A DNA stretch of 64,000 nt from assembly GCA_008477525.1 (NCBI GenBank), contig SPDT01000001.1, positions 1,364,001-1,428,000 on the forward strand, in the 5' to 3' direction. Below the pieces are notes generated by a model. It had not been told where the DNA came from. It was given only the letters and a program-made list of their open reading frames with translations, and made no database searches. The position numbers were made by a program, and so were the translations under genes. Source of the DNA: Hypomyces perniciosus. Lineage: Eukaryota > Ascomycota > Sordariomycetes > Hypocreales > Hypocreaceae. Shown here piece by piece: positions 35,253 to 46,649 of this stretch (its first letter is position 1; each line of letters starts with the position of its first letter).

Positions 35253-36273
35253 CTACTGATCTATGGCACTCAATTCCTTGAAAGTCTCTAAATCCTGTAG
35301 TCTTCCCTCCAGCTTAGACCTAATCAGCTTCAAAGAGATGGAACCCAGAGGTAGGTAAAGTGGCACTTTTTCGTTTCGGCTCGCCACTTTAAACAGAGAT
35401 TCGGCTATAGCAACTGGTTCGATACCAGCACCAGACTTCAGGGCTTGTCGAACCAAAGCCTCCAACTTTCGAGACGGCATGTCGTCAGCCACATAGGCCT
35501 CATGAGGTTGCATGTACCTCTTGCTGCTGGTTTCGAAATTTGTCTTGACGCTGCTTGGCTCGACAATACAGAAATTGACTGGAAGCGCTAGTCAGCGATG
35601 GCATCTATCAGCGAGTCACCGAAAGGAATTGACTCACTGTTCCAATCCGGATGCATCTCTCTGGCGACAGACTCTGTCCAGCCTTCTATAGCGAATTTAC
35701 CTGCGTGATAGTACGCATGGCCAGGAAAGGCACATATCCCGGCCAACGAGGAGATGTTGAAGATCAGGCCACCGCGATGGTCTTTTTCCTGGCGCATAAC
35801 CTTGATAGCTCGCATGGTAACACGCGCCGTGCCAAAGAACAGGGTTTCGATCTCTTGATGCGCTTCCTCCTCTGTTGCAGCTTCGGTGTCGCCCGAAAGG
35901 GAATAACCGGCATTGTTGACAACAATGTCGATGTGAAAGCTCTCTCCAAAGTGATCAGCTGCCGCCTTGAAGGCATTCTCGACAGAAATGGCTGAAGTGA
36001 CATCCAAGGCAACCTTGAGAATATTGGGGTCATTGTCAGGGAGGTATGAAAGGCTGGATGGATCCCGTGCGGTCGCGATGAGCCGCTGGGACTTGCTTGC
36101 GACAAACTTGGCGATCTCACGACCAATGCCGCTAGAGCATCCAGTAACTAGTATGTGACGATATAGTCAGCTTGCCATGATATCTATTATGAGCTATGTT
36201 CCATCCAGCGGTACCTACTCAACCAGATAGCATCAGCTGGAAGTTGGTAAGGCCGAGTGTTGACGGGATTCAT
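35253..36273 (-). CDS. Short-chain dehydrogenase/reductase next to PKS
   Basis: 299-aa classical SDR. Exons are 36273-36219, 36147-35638 and 35587-35253, with introns GTAGGT...CTAG (71 bp) and GTGAGT...CTAG (50 bp). The first splice junction creates AIWLITGCSSGIG, giving the TGxxxGxG cofactor loop at about residues 20-27. NNAG follows near residue 95, and the catalytic Tyr and Lys are in YYHAGKFA (near residue 160). PSSVKTNF follows. The stop is 257 bp from the PKS stop in convergent orientation, so it could be a tailoring enzyme or simply the cluster neighbour. No counterpart exists in the six-gene Fusarium bikaverin cluster as I know it. Substrate unknown. Confidence 0.85.
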
Positions 36274-37581
36274 GTTGGCAGTGTATTATACGGTACGGTT
36301 CAGTTCAAGGTCGAATTTGCCAGATGCCCAATTTGCTCCGAGATGCCCGAATGCTATATACCCAACGACCTCCAGCTTTGGACCATGCCAACCCTACTTG
36401 GACAGACCATCTCTACCAATAAATATGCATCGATTGTTGACGCCACAATCGATTACAGAAGAGATGAATGCGCCAAAGCCGAATGACTCATACACCGAAA
36501 ACCTACTGAATAGGAATGCGGAGAAACTATGGAGTAGGTACAGTACATGTAACGAACGTGACAATGGCCCAAATAATGTGATTCCCGATTTGGAGATTTC
36601 TAGGTATACAAGGATGCGACATCTGCGAGGAGTATCGGTCACACAATCACAGTATGAAGTACGAAGACACGGAAAGTGGCCGATTTTGAGGTCCCTCGAA
36701 GTACAAAGATCGCCACCACATCATTTGTCTAAAACGTGGGTCGGCTGGCATGGCTGAGAATGCGATTTGTCATGTGCCGCGTTCTGTTCCGTTTCCTAGA
36801 CACTGATCGGCACTTTTGGACAATCAGAAGACAGAGACGTCACGGCACATCGGGAGGTTAGCAAGGCTGGCAAGCGGGGACGAAAAAAGGGGACCGCAAG
36901 AGATATACTCGTAGGTATCTTATTAGATGGTTAGCCGACAGAATATTAGCAGCTTTTCTTACTGTACTATAGTATCGCAGACACCAACTGAAATGTACTT
37001 TGCGAATGGTCGATAGCTGCCACTCGCCATGGCTACATTACTTGGACGAGCATTCATCTTCAAGGTGGCTCTTTGGCGGCCGTCCGCGGTTCTGTCCACC
37101 ATGTCGCCTTACACAGAATACCGAAGCCAAGGTGTGAAAAGTAATGATGAAAAGGGATACTAGACGTGTCTTATTCAGAAGAAAGGAGTTTCATACTCGT
37201 AGACACGTCGCACTTGATGCTCAAGTTCAGACCTGAGCAATGTGTAATAGTGGCCAAGCAAGCACGGAGTACCAGGGTCGCATTCATTGGACCGGATGGC
37301 AATGTTAGCTCGCCAGAAGGACCCTGTCAAGGGTTTAAATCATTCAGTTCAGCTATCGTACATTTCTGCTATTCTTCCCATAATGACTGCGTTTATACCA
37401 AGGGCACTAAATTGCCTTGGGAGCCTATGTGGCTCTACCTATTGTACATGATGTAGATAGGAATGAGTAAAATGATATCGTGTGTGGTATTAGCCCATTA
37501 TGCGTCAAATTTGACGCCATACTCTAGTTCTTCAAAGCAAAAATCCCTCTCATTATGACATAGTTCGTCGTTCCTTTCATT
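36274..37581. other. Intergenic region
   Basis: About 1.3 kb at the far side of the cluster without a supported gene. A 96-codon plus frame at 37166-37456 has no recognisable feature. Confidence 0.5.
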
Positions 37582-39247
37582 TTATGCGCGTGATCCCTTC
37601 CGCTCTTGATTTGTGGGCAGTGTTGTGTGAGGCACTTCTTCCACCCCGTCCGGCCTAATCGAAGATTCGCTCGTTTTTGTCGATTTCTCCCTCGTAAGGT
37701 CATTAGAACACAGTTCAAGCTGCTCAATATCTACGTTGTTAGGGCTGCTGCCAAGTCTCTGCGGCGGAGGGGAGAGGAGAGTAGCCGACAACCCCAGGTT
37801 CGCACCGAAAATTCGTGGAAATATGTGTGTCAATATCAGTCGTAGCGACGGTAGACAGGTGCATATGATGCCAATATTGATCTCAATTGTGGACCACCAG
37901 GCGATGTCCCACTGGTCCCACGTCGGGTTGGATGAGTTGGCATAGCTAAGTATGGAGCGTAGTCGGGTGAGGGAAGCAACGGTAACACTAGAATAGGGAG
38001 ATTGTTAAATGGAATGCTTGAAAGAGCTGGGTGTGAGTATGAAGGTGTAAAGTGGTGAAGAAAAAAGAGGTCCACTTACATGGCAAACGTCATGAACATG
38101 ACAGCAGCGGCGACTTTCCTCTTCCAAGGAATATCAAGTCTATTTAGTTGGCTAATTGGAATGGCTATCAGCCAAAGGTCCATAGCGATGTTTATTGCTG
38201 CGTGAGCCCAGGCAGATGCATTAATGTTGATGCAATGGCCATTCTCGGGTCTGTCGTCGCTCCATCGGCTCCAATAATAGCTAGTCGGGCCACACTGAAC
38301 AAATTCCTTCACCACGAAGCAGGTTCCAAACGCAATGTTGAAGATGATAGTTCCCCAGACAAGCCTGCGAAACGTCGGTCCCGGGAAAAGGTCGAGATAA
38401 AAGAGTGAGAGACTCAGTTTTATCAGCGTCATGAGGACGACGTAAAGAATCTCCATGACGTAGAAGTAACGAGCGAAAATGGGAACAATATCAGGATCCA
38501 ATGTCCAAATATCCTTTCCCAGTCCGTGATCAGCCAATCCGAAGATGTTGATTGCGATGGTCGGTATTCCGATGATTCCTACGACCACCATGGCCCAGTC
38601 GTCGGGACCAAAGCCTTGTCTTGTGCTAATGAACCATTTGGATAGGAAGCGCATGCAGACAATAACAAATGTTACTGCACCGAGGGCAATGTTCATGGCT
38701 TTGAACCTGGCGGACTGGTCTCTTATTGGAGCGCTGCATAATGTTTGTGTGATGTTCGTGGTGACTGTTTTAAGGCTTTCTATTAGATGCAATGTTCGTT
38801 TGTCAATGAGAATGTCGCAAGGCACGTACACAGAGCTTCCGAGAAACTGCACGATGATTCCAGGCATGAGGCAATAGTGGACTGCAGAGTCGAATTGTGG
38901 CATGCACACGCCAGGTCGGAGCCTGGACAAGATGACGATAGACAAGCATGCTGCAAGATTAACAATAAAAAGTCAGTCTCTTGACAGGCAATATTGGCAA
39001 TTTTGTCTAGCGAGATGGGAGGCGGAAATAGTTGGACAAGCGAGAAGACCATATCCGCACAGACTACGGAGTAGGCACGATCATGCACAAATAGTATCGA
39101 TCTAATACTTACAGCACAAGTTGGAAATTGAGTTAAATATGAATCTCGAATGGCGGGATAATTGACCGATGTCGTATCGAACGAGTGGCCAAGAGCAAGC
39201 GACAGCACAGCCGCCGCTAGAACGAGAAATCGCGATATTCGAGCCAT
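37582..39247 (-). CDS. CFEM-domain seven-helix membrane protein (Pth11-like receptor)
   Basis: 448-aa predicted plasma-membrane receptor. Exons are 39247-39113, 38950-38830, 38764-38080 and 37987-37582. The third-exon acceptor (AAAACAG at 38765) was chosen because the nearer ATAG acceptor would create a stop; branch CTAAT supports this intron. A signal peptide (MARISRFLVLAAAVLSLALG) is followed by a CFEM domain with all eight Cys, at residues 44, 48, 53, 60, 62, 74, 79 and 95. Seven hydrophobic segments of the fungal rhodopsin-like (PF20684) type follow, with GFGPDDWAM and the typical STIEINIGIICTCLPSLRL motif in the last part. The cytosolic tail (~90 aa) is Ser/Glu/Lys-rich. Related proteins sense surface or host cues in pathogens; ligand here unknown. 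Confidence 0.85.
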
Positions 39248-42193
39248 CACGATCGATGATGTGTGCAAATCAACATGGAAAGTAAACAAACGAGCGACGA
39301 AGAAACTAAGCCCTACTTAATATGAAAATTCCGAGATTGTCCATTCTTTCTGTCCAACGGCTGAGGGACCGATGTGTGGTGGTGTAAATCACTCTCCCTT
39401 GCTTCCAAGCCACCAGTTTGAGAGGGCGGGCCTAAACCGAGCTGCAGGGAAGGGGGATACCGAAAGAAGAAAGGAAAGAAAAACAACAGTGATTTACTTC
39501 GCACTTGGAGGGCATACAGTATTTACATGTACAGTATTTGCGTGCTCGCAGCATTAGGCATCGTCATCCTGCGAGCTGCAGCAACATGGATTGGGTCGGT
39601 TAAGCACAACGCTGAATGCAGTAAGTAATGGTCTGTGATCGAAACTGGGAAACAAAACGCTGGAAAATAGATGAATCCTTGATCCTGGCGATCCCTCCGT
39701 TGGCATCTGCCCGCATGAGATAAGACCCCCCACTCCGTGGGGCCACGAACGAGCCGTGTTTGTTCGTACAGCAGCTTTCAAATGCTCTGCACGGAGTACT
39801 CCGTAGAAACATGACCAAACGCCATTGTCGCGTTGTCTCCCCCTCGTTGTTCTGTGCCCACAATGCGGGCGATTGATGATCGGCCCAGAATGTGCCGTGT
39901 TGTTAGCACTGGATGTCTCAGACAAATGATGAGTTCGTGAGGGGCAAGCAAGATACGACAGACATCTCCAAAACTCAATCTGAGGATTCTCCTCCTCCCC
40001 AACTCCTCCCTCTAGATTCGTAATCATAACGGGCTGTATTTCAGCCATGGCGCAGGGGAAGGACGGGAAAGATATCCACAGCGCAACCATGCTTTTTCCA
40101 GCCTCAAGCCCCGGCCCCCAAGGTCTTCGTCTCAGTGGTCTCGCTTTTTGGTTCCGCGGCTTGGCACGAAAAAACTTTGTTCCTTGTTTTTTTGCAAGAT
40201 ATGTCCTCACAATGCACAAGGTGAATGGACAGATGATGAGACAGATGGCTGAACCCCCAAGGCAAGGCTTTCTGCCTTGGTTGGTGGCTAGACAATTGCG
40301 GGGGTAGAAAAACTCTGACCTGCGCTGCACACAGTGATTCCATATTGATGGGCAAGTATTGCTTTTTTGCTGCACATGAGGATCGAATTGCATAAAAAAT
40401 AAAAATAAAAATAAAAATAAAAATAAAAATAAAACATAAAAAAGAGTTGGCCTCATGTACACCAGAGCCCTCATCAGTAGTAGTATTTGCCAAATCTTTC
40501 CCTACCGATAAGAGCCGGAGTATTAGTGGGACATCTCCGGCAGTCTCCCGGTAGAGTGGGGCCGCAACGACCGATCTATTATGCGGAGCACAAAAACCAA
40601 ATCGGTTTAGGCTTATATTACGGAGCATCTCCATCTCCATGTCGGTAAGAGGCTGACTGCAAGAAGACGAAACAGGAAATCGGCACATTTCTGGCTGACC
40701 TAGATCGTCGATGTCAGTGCAAACAGTACTCCGTAGTTGGTTAGCAATTGAAGAATTCCCCGACTTTCAGGCCCAGCTGGCCCCCAATCCTAGTGGCTTC
40801 GTACTCAGTCGCTAGATGGGTTCTGATTGACTAGGGAGTGCGATGAAGATTGCTGAGAACCACATGCCCTCCCGGGTGAGCACTTGGGCATTGCCTCTGT
40901 TTCGCTTTGTGGGTTTTCCAAGGCTGAGGGGGTTCGCGAAAGCCACAACTGTTGCGGAGGTAATGAGACGGATTGACATTCCACAGTCAGGTCTGCTCAG
41001 AATGTGAAAAAGGGAGGTAAATTCGCAGTCCTTGGGTTGCTGATCAATGCTTCTAGCAAATCTACCTTGAAAGAGCCGTCAGGTACGGAGACTGTCCAAC
41101 ATTATGGGGCATTTGACATTGCATGCGAGAGAGCAAAGGGCCGTGGCAGGGTTCTGCACAATATCGTCGGGAACTGACACATCATACATGACGGGTAGAC
41201 AGACTGCATAGCCGTTGATTGCAGATCCGGAGAAAAGCATGGTTCAATCGAAACGGGTGAATGAGGCTTGCAGGTTCGGCTCGTTTGTCAAGGACTTTTT
41301 TATAAGACAAAGGATATTGCTGGAACTGTGCAGAGACAAAATATTGTCTCAAAAAAAATACGAGTAAAGACAGAGAAGCTCTTGCACCTGCCTCGGCGCA
41401 GCCCAAAAGAAAGCCTGACAGCTATGACTCTCAGAGGAAGAGTGCAAAACATGGCGTTAAGCCAAAGTGCTCAATCCAATCATAACATATCCACTGACAT
41501 TTAAGGATCCACCCTGAGGCAGTCGAGCAATGGGATTTTACGACATTGACGGAGTTTTCACGTCATCTCAATGTCTGACTTCGCTTTGGCTGTTTCTCGG
41601 TGGCTGTTGGGTGGGCATGGCGGGCTTGGTGCTAGTAAGGGTGCCTTGTATCGCATGCAATTACTTTATCAACGCTTCTCCGCGGATCATATGTCCTCTG
41701 TCCCAGTAGACAAGGCCCCAGAAGGTCACATTTTCGGTGTTCTTAGCTAGACACAATATCGACCTGCCTAACATCAAGAGCCTTGTCGCGCCAACAATCG
41801 CCCATGTCTCGATCACGGTGCTCTTCTCGATATCCGAGCGGAACATAGGTGCCTCGAGGGTCATATTGTCTCATTATGGCATGAAAATCAACTTCACACA
41901 AAGTTGCATTAGTAAGATATGAAAGAAAACCCTTGTTTTTCTAGACTATGTGGGGAGAAAATATATAGGGGGAAACTGTGTAGGGTAAACCGTGTGTACA
42001 ACTTGGTTTCTTGAATAAATATATGATGAAATATAACTTGTGCAATTCACTTGTGCCGTTTGAAGCATATGCCCCGTTTGATATGAGAATACAGTATTGA
42101 AAAGGACTTTCCCAACGTGGTTGAATGCGAGCTTCATAACGAGCTTGGGTCAGGTTGGAGGATCTGCAGGGGCTGAGATGAATATACTTCTCT
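39248..42193. other. Long gene-poor region
   Basis: About 2.9 kb without a supported gene. It contains an (AAAAT)n microsatellite at about 40397-40435 and TACGGAGTA-type motifs near 39790-39805 and 40724. A 306-codon minus frame (39554-40474) is discounted. A minus frame at 41661-41864 reads protein-like for 67 residues but is unsupported. Confidence 0.5.
40396..40436. repeat. (AAAAT)n microsatellite
   Basis: Seven or so consecutive AAAAT units, the last followed by AAAACATAAAA. It creates an artificial Leu-Phe repeat in the minus strand. Confidence 0.9.
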
Positions 42194-43212
42194 TCAAACC
42201 CAGGGGCCGGAGTCGGTATGGTCTTTTCTAGAGCTGCAGCCGTATTGGGCGCCGCGATCATTCTGGGTGCCAACATCCTTCTTGTTGCTCGTAACAGGAG
42301 CCTCCGCACCACCATCCGCACGAGGGTTGTAGCCCCAATCGCCTCCGCATCCGCTTTTATTGCCGCAAGTTGCGCATCCTTCGGACCACATCCATCCCCA
42401 GACGAGCAAGTTCTGGATCCAGATCTGGCCGATACTTTTAGCCGGAACGCCACAAGCGACTAGGTTATTGTCAGCGAATATGCTAGAAAACGACTGATAA
42501 TTCGTAAAGACTCACTGGTGCCACTATAAGACCAAGTCTTGGTGACAGAAATTTCGGAAGAGAGTGATAACACGTCCTTAATAACGTCCCAGTCAACACC
42601 CGCGTTCTCAGAAATGGACTTGGTGAATGACCAAGCAAGACTCAGTGTGCTTGGCTGTGAGTTAAGTTCATTTTTCAGACAACGGCCAGCTGGATGCCAT
42701 GAATCCCAAAAGTGTTGGACCTGCTCAGCCCAGTGACTGGGATGATCGAAGCACCTGTAAAGAAGAGTCGTCAGTGATTGGTCTCAGGTGCAGTGATTAA
42801 TAGTAACACCGGAATTTAGACAGTGTGTTCCAATAAGAGAGAGGAGGAGAAGGAATTAGAGCAGTAGGAAGAATACTAAAAAGATAACTTACTTCCCATC
42901 CGGTGCAGTTTCCCGCTTATTAGATTTTCGAGGCTTGACGCTGGCAAGGTTGACAAATCTGCGAGTGTCATGTACATAGATAGTGTGATTGGCACCATGG
43001 TTATCTTTGAAATAATTATATAGGTTTTTGGATGAGACGACGTGATCAGGGTGTATGCCCTTGAGGATATTCTGGTGAACCTGATCGGGATGCAAGATGG
43101 TGACGTTGCGAGTTGGATCACCTCGTGGTGGAGTAGGAACAGTTACTGGAGCAGCTGGGCTGGGCACAGCCGCGGCCAGGCCGGCCAGAGTGACTATAGA
43201 AGTCAGTTGCAT
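42194..43212 (-). CDS. Secreted Cys-containing protein, effector-like, unknown function
   Basis: 274-aa predicted secreted protein. Exons are 43212-42893, 42754-42516 and 42459-42194, with introns GTAAGT...ACAG (138 bp) and GTGAGT...CTAG (56 bp); the frame is continuous across all three. The N-terminus MQLTSIVTLAGLAAAVPSPA is a likely signal peptide, followed by a Pro-rich stretch. The middle part is Trp/His-rich (FDHPSHWAEQVQHFWDSW). The last exon carries most Cys, including SEGCATCGNKSGCGGDWGY. No domain recognised. It lies alone in a gene-poor, repeat-associated region, a usual setting for fungal effectors or small toxins, but that role is only inferred. There is no Kex2-type processing site that I can assign with confidence. 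Confidence 0.7.
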
Positions 43213-46200
43213 AGTGAGACTTGGCTGATGGGCTGAAGTTCTTTGTGATTCTTTGAAGTGTGTTGAGGTAAGTGATAATGCTGAATGAGACTCAGATGGT
43301 GAAGGAAGCCGCCTGGCATTTATACTTATGCCTACTTAAGATTTTATCTTCAAGTCTTCTATATTTCTTTGATTGGCTCCTTCCAGTCCGTCGGAACTAT
43401 ACACTATTCAGAGTCCCTTGATAGCTGTCCCCACTGGTGAGCCTATGATTCCCACTGAGATGGCTAGGAGAGCCCATTTCCCCGTGTTTCTACGACTCGT
43501 AATCCGGACTCTCAAAGTAGCAGTCAATTGAAACAGTGATGATAATGAGCGACTAGCGCGAGTAGACGCCACCGGAACCGGGCGACATTTCAAGTCGGGC
43601 ACACTAAACATGTCCAGCAATTGCGCGTGTCTGACAAATGTTTCGGTGTCAACCAAGATACCGGGACCCCGGTCTTTGATGTGGAGCAACGGAAGCAATA
43701 ACTGGAGTTCGGAACAAGTCGTAGATCCTTTTTGCCACTTGGTGCTTAGCGGCCGGCACTCAAGAAGCTCTTAAAGTATCAAGGACACTGTGGATAAATT
43801 CAAGGCACACCAATCGATATATGCGATATGGCCAAAACCTATTCGTAGACGTTGAACTGTGATCCCATATCTTCTTCAACATCAAAGCAGAGAGTATATC
43901 TAGTTACTTAGCAGTCGTGTTGGTGATGATTGTGAACTTTCATAATACTTTTCACCATAGGACTGGTTTCCAGACTAGCCATACCAGTTCTATCTAATGA
44001 ATGCCCGATTTAGCAGTCTTGGAAGATATACGAGTATCGTGCTACTGCCTTTAGAAAAGCTGTCTTGGCGAATAGACTTTAACATCAAGCTTAAGAAGAA
44101 CACGCGTTTCAGTCGTTGATGTGATTGGATGGCCGGCTCCTACTGACATACCTAGGAGAAATGGCAATGTGCCGCATAACCGGTAGATGAGGGTAGTATT
44201 GATGTGCTGCATGGATGAATTCGGGAGGATCTCGTTCGCACGTAACACCAAATACGGAACTGTAAAATAAACTTTGACTAAATATCAGGCCCCTTTGTCT
44301 ATAACTTCTAGAGCAAAAGACCGAATTGCCCGAATATTCGGGTAATCAATACTACTAGTAGCACCCATCTGTTTGAGATACACACGTCTGATGTCCCAGT
44401 AGTAAGCAAGACTAGTCCGTTCCCTGCGCCACATGCGCCTATATATGAACCATGTGTTTTAGTACTCCGTATTCTGAGTAAAATGACTAGTAGTGCTCCG
44501 TATATCGAAGTTCTATACCTAAAATGGAGCGTATGCCGAGGATAAATGGTTGATTGATCTTAGTCCAAATATGCCTTAACTACCTGGAAGTTAGTTCTCT
44601 TATCTATTATATGTAGCTAGCTCTACTATCCCCCTATAAGTGGTAGGCTTAAACCGTATCATCAATTGTAAATCTGCTCAATATCTTATTTTGTCACTGT
44701 CAGTGGGGGGGACTCAATCGTGTTGTGTCAAAGGCTCCAAAATCATCCAAGATTGTACTTCATCCTTCTTCACACAAGCATTTGCAAAGAGTCTTGAACG
44801 GCGGATTCTAACTAAAGACTTCATCATGGCTGTGCCTTTGGTGTGGCTAAGGGGGCAGAAATCCCTCTCCTCTTCGCCCTCGAGTGGTTCCAGGATATAG
44901 GTTATAAAGTCACACCAAGGGACATTGGCCGGCCTGAAGGCAAACACAGCCATAATATGCCACACCTATGCCTTCCAGAAGTATAAGAAATTGTCAAACA
45001 GCTTAGAATGCGCCATGAAGAAAGGATAGGCAGGTCTCAAGGTGTTGAAAAAGATGAAATTCTTGCCGTTCTTGGGCGGTCTCATAGGGTTTGATACCGT
45101 CAACGGGGTCAAGGGTCAATGTGTGGACTTCCCTCCTGTGTTTCAGAGTGGTGTTGTATGCTATATTTCCCACCTCACAAAGCAGGAGCAGGCAATTTAG
45201 TTAGACAGAGAGATCGGATAATATTTGACAGATCTATCAAATATTTGGTCAAATATAGGGTAGTGACTTTTTTTCAGATTATAGTTATTCCGGTTCCTAA
45301 GGAGATTAAAAAATATAGCCTTTACTGTTATTAGCTAAGCCCTATACAGAGTATAGAGTATTACTATAACTTTAATCGCGACTGCCTAGCCCTATACAGC
45401 GACTTTAATCAGAACTTCAACTGATCGTGACTCCTTACCTCGCATTACCCTACAATAACTGAGCAGTTAATGGTCGGTTGACAGGTTCTAAATGGCACGC
45501 ATTAAACCACTACGTCAAATATGAAGGGAGTAGGCTTTGCTGAGCTTGACACTAGATACCTGGTCCTACTAACAGAGCTGTTTAGACCATGAATCCCATC
45601 GTAATTTATCCAACTAGTAGAATCAATAACCTAGCTAACGCAATTCCCACTGATCCTCCCCCACCACATCGAGAAAAAACCTAGATCAAAGTTCCATTCG
45701 CGGCTTTTGTCGTGGACTTGAATTGTATTGCATCTACTTGTCTATTAACCATATGTGTTATTCATCTGGCCCATAGTACCTATGTTGTGTAGAAGGTGGA
45801 CAGAACGTACGTGTAGAGCAGTACCGAGAGCCACTCTCTGCCCAAGAGTTACAGCCATCCTTCACACACCTGATAGCTGGAGAAGGCATGTTGAGTGCAA
45901 GGTATTTGGGAGTTTTTTGAACAAAAAGAATTATCCTTTAGAATGTGAATATTTTTCTAATAAGGCTAGTGTTTGGTGTTTGGGTGAATGTAATTGACAA
46001 GAACAATCGAAAGAAATGCGAACGATCCGCCCCTTTATACTTGACCGCAACAAAGGGTCGATAGAATCCCACAAAGATCCAAAAAAACATAACGAAGTAC
46101 TTGCTTCACTATTGCCTGCTTTTACTCAGCATGTGTGAGTATCTGAACAATCCTCTTGCCGTAGAATGTATGCGTGGTGAAGTATAGCAACGTGATCAAC

Positions 46201-46649
46201 TCAAAATCAGAGTAATCGTGATAATCTGTACCTCCATGAAAAGCCACCAATTGGAAGATTTCCTCGTCTCTACACAGCGAATCTGTCGTTGCTATTTTTA
46301 ATGCCTGTGGGGGTAGCATTGGGCGTTATGGGTCGTTGATTGAGGCAAGTATGAGTATTCATGCAAGTTGGTGATAAGTGGATTGACGTTGCGGGCGGAA
46401 GATAAATGGTTGATGTCTCTGAGTGGATCTAAACGGGTGGCCAAGCATGTTTCTCGGGTCGTTTGGCAAGTTCCGAAGTCATCTCCCCCATCTCCTCATC
46501 CTTACAACACCATGGTGCAGGGCTGAGCGCCACTGTCACGCCTCGTATTTTGCCCCCAAAGTCTACAACAAGGTCCGCGTCCAGGCATTTGTCTTACTTT
46601 GGCAGAGCTCCTCCTCCCCCTCCCGGCACTCCGCAAAGACCTCTTGATA
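43213..46649. other. Long gene-poor region
   Basis: About 3.4 kb with no intact gene. On the minus strand, about 45030-45120 reads TLDPVDGIKPYETAQERQ and further protein-like sequence before stops, possibly an old pseudogene fragment. TACTCCGTA-type motifs occur near 44463 and 44497. Confidence 0.45.

Noticed and set aside
37166..37456. 96-codon plus frame
   Set aside because: No motif, no splice partner, ordinary intergenic composition.
39554..40474. 306-codon minus-strand open frame
   Set aside because: Its start is formed by the (AAAAT)n microsatellite (Leu-Phe repeats), composition is not protein-like, it has no domain and there is no homologous-looking motif.
41661..41864. 67-codon minus frame starting MTLEAPMFRSD
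   Set aside because: Reads protein-like but is short, isolated, and has no partner exon or motif; insufficient support.
44820..45120. Possible minus-strand pseudogene fragment
   Set aside because: Only about 35 coherent residues before stops in all frames; noted in the intergenic entry but not called.
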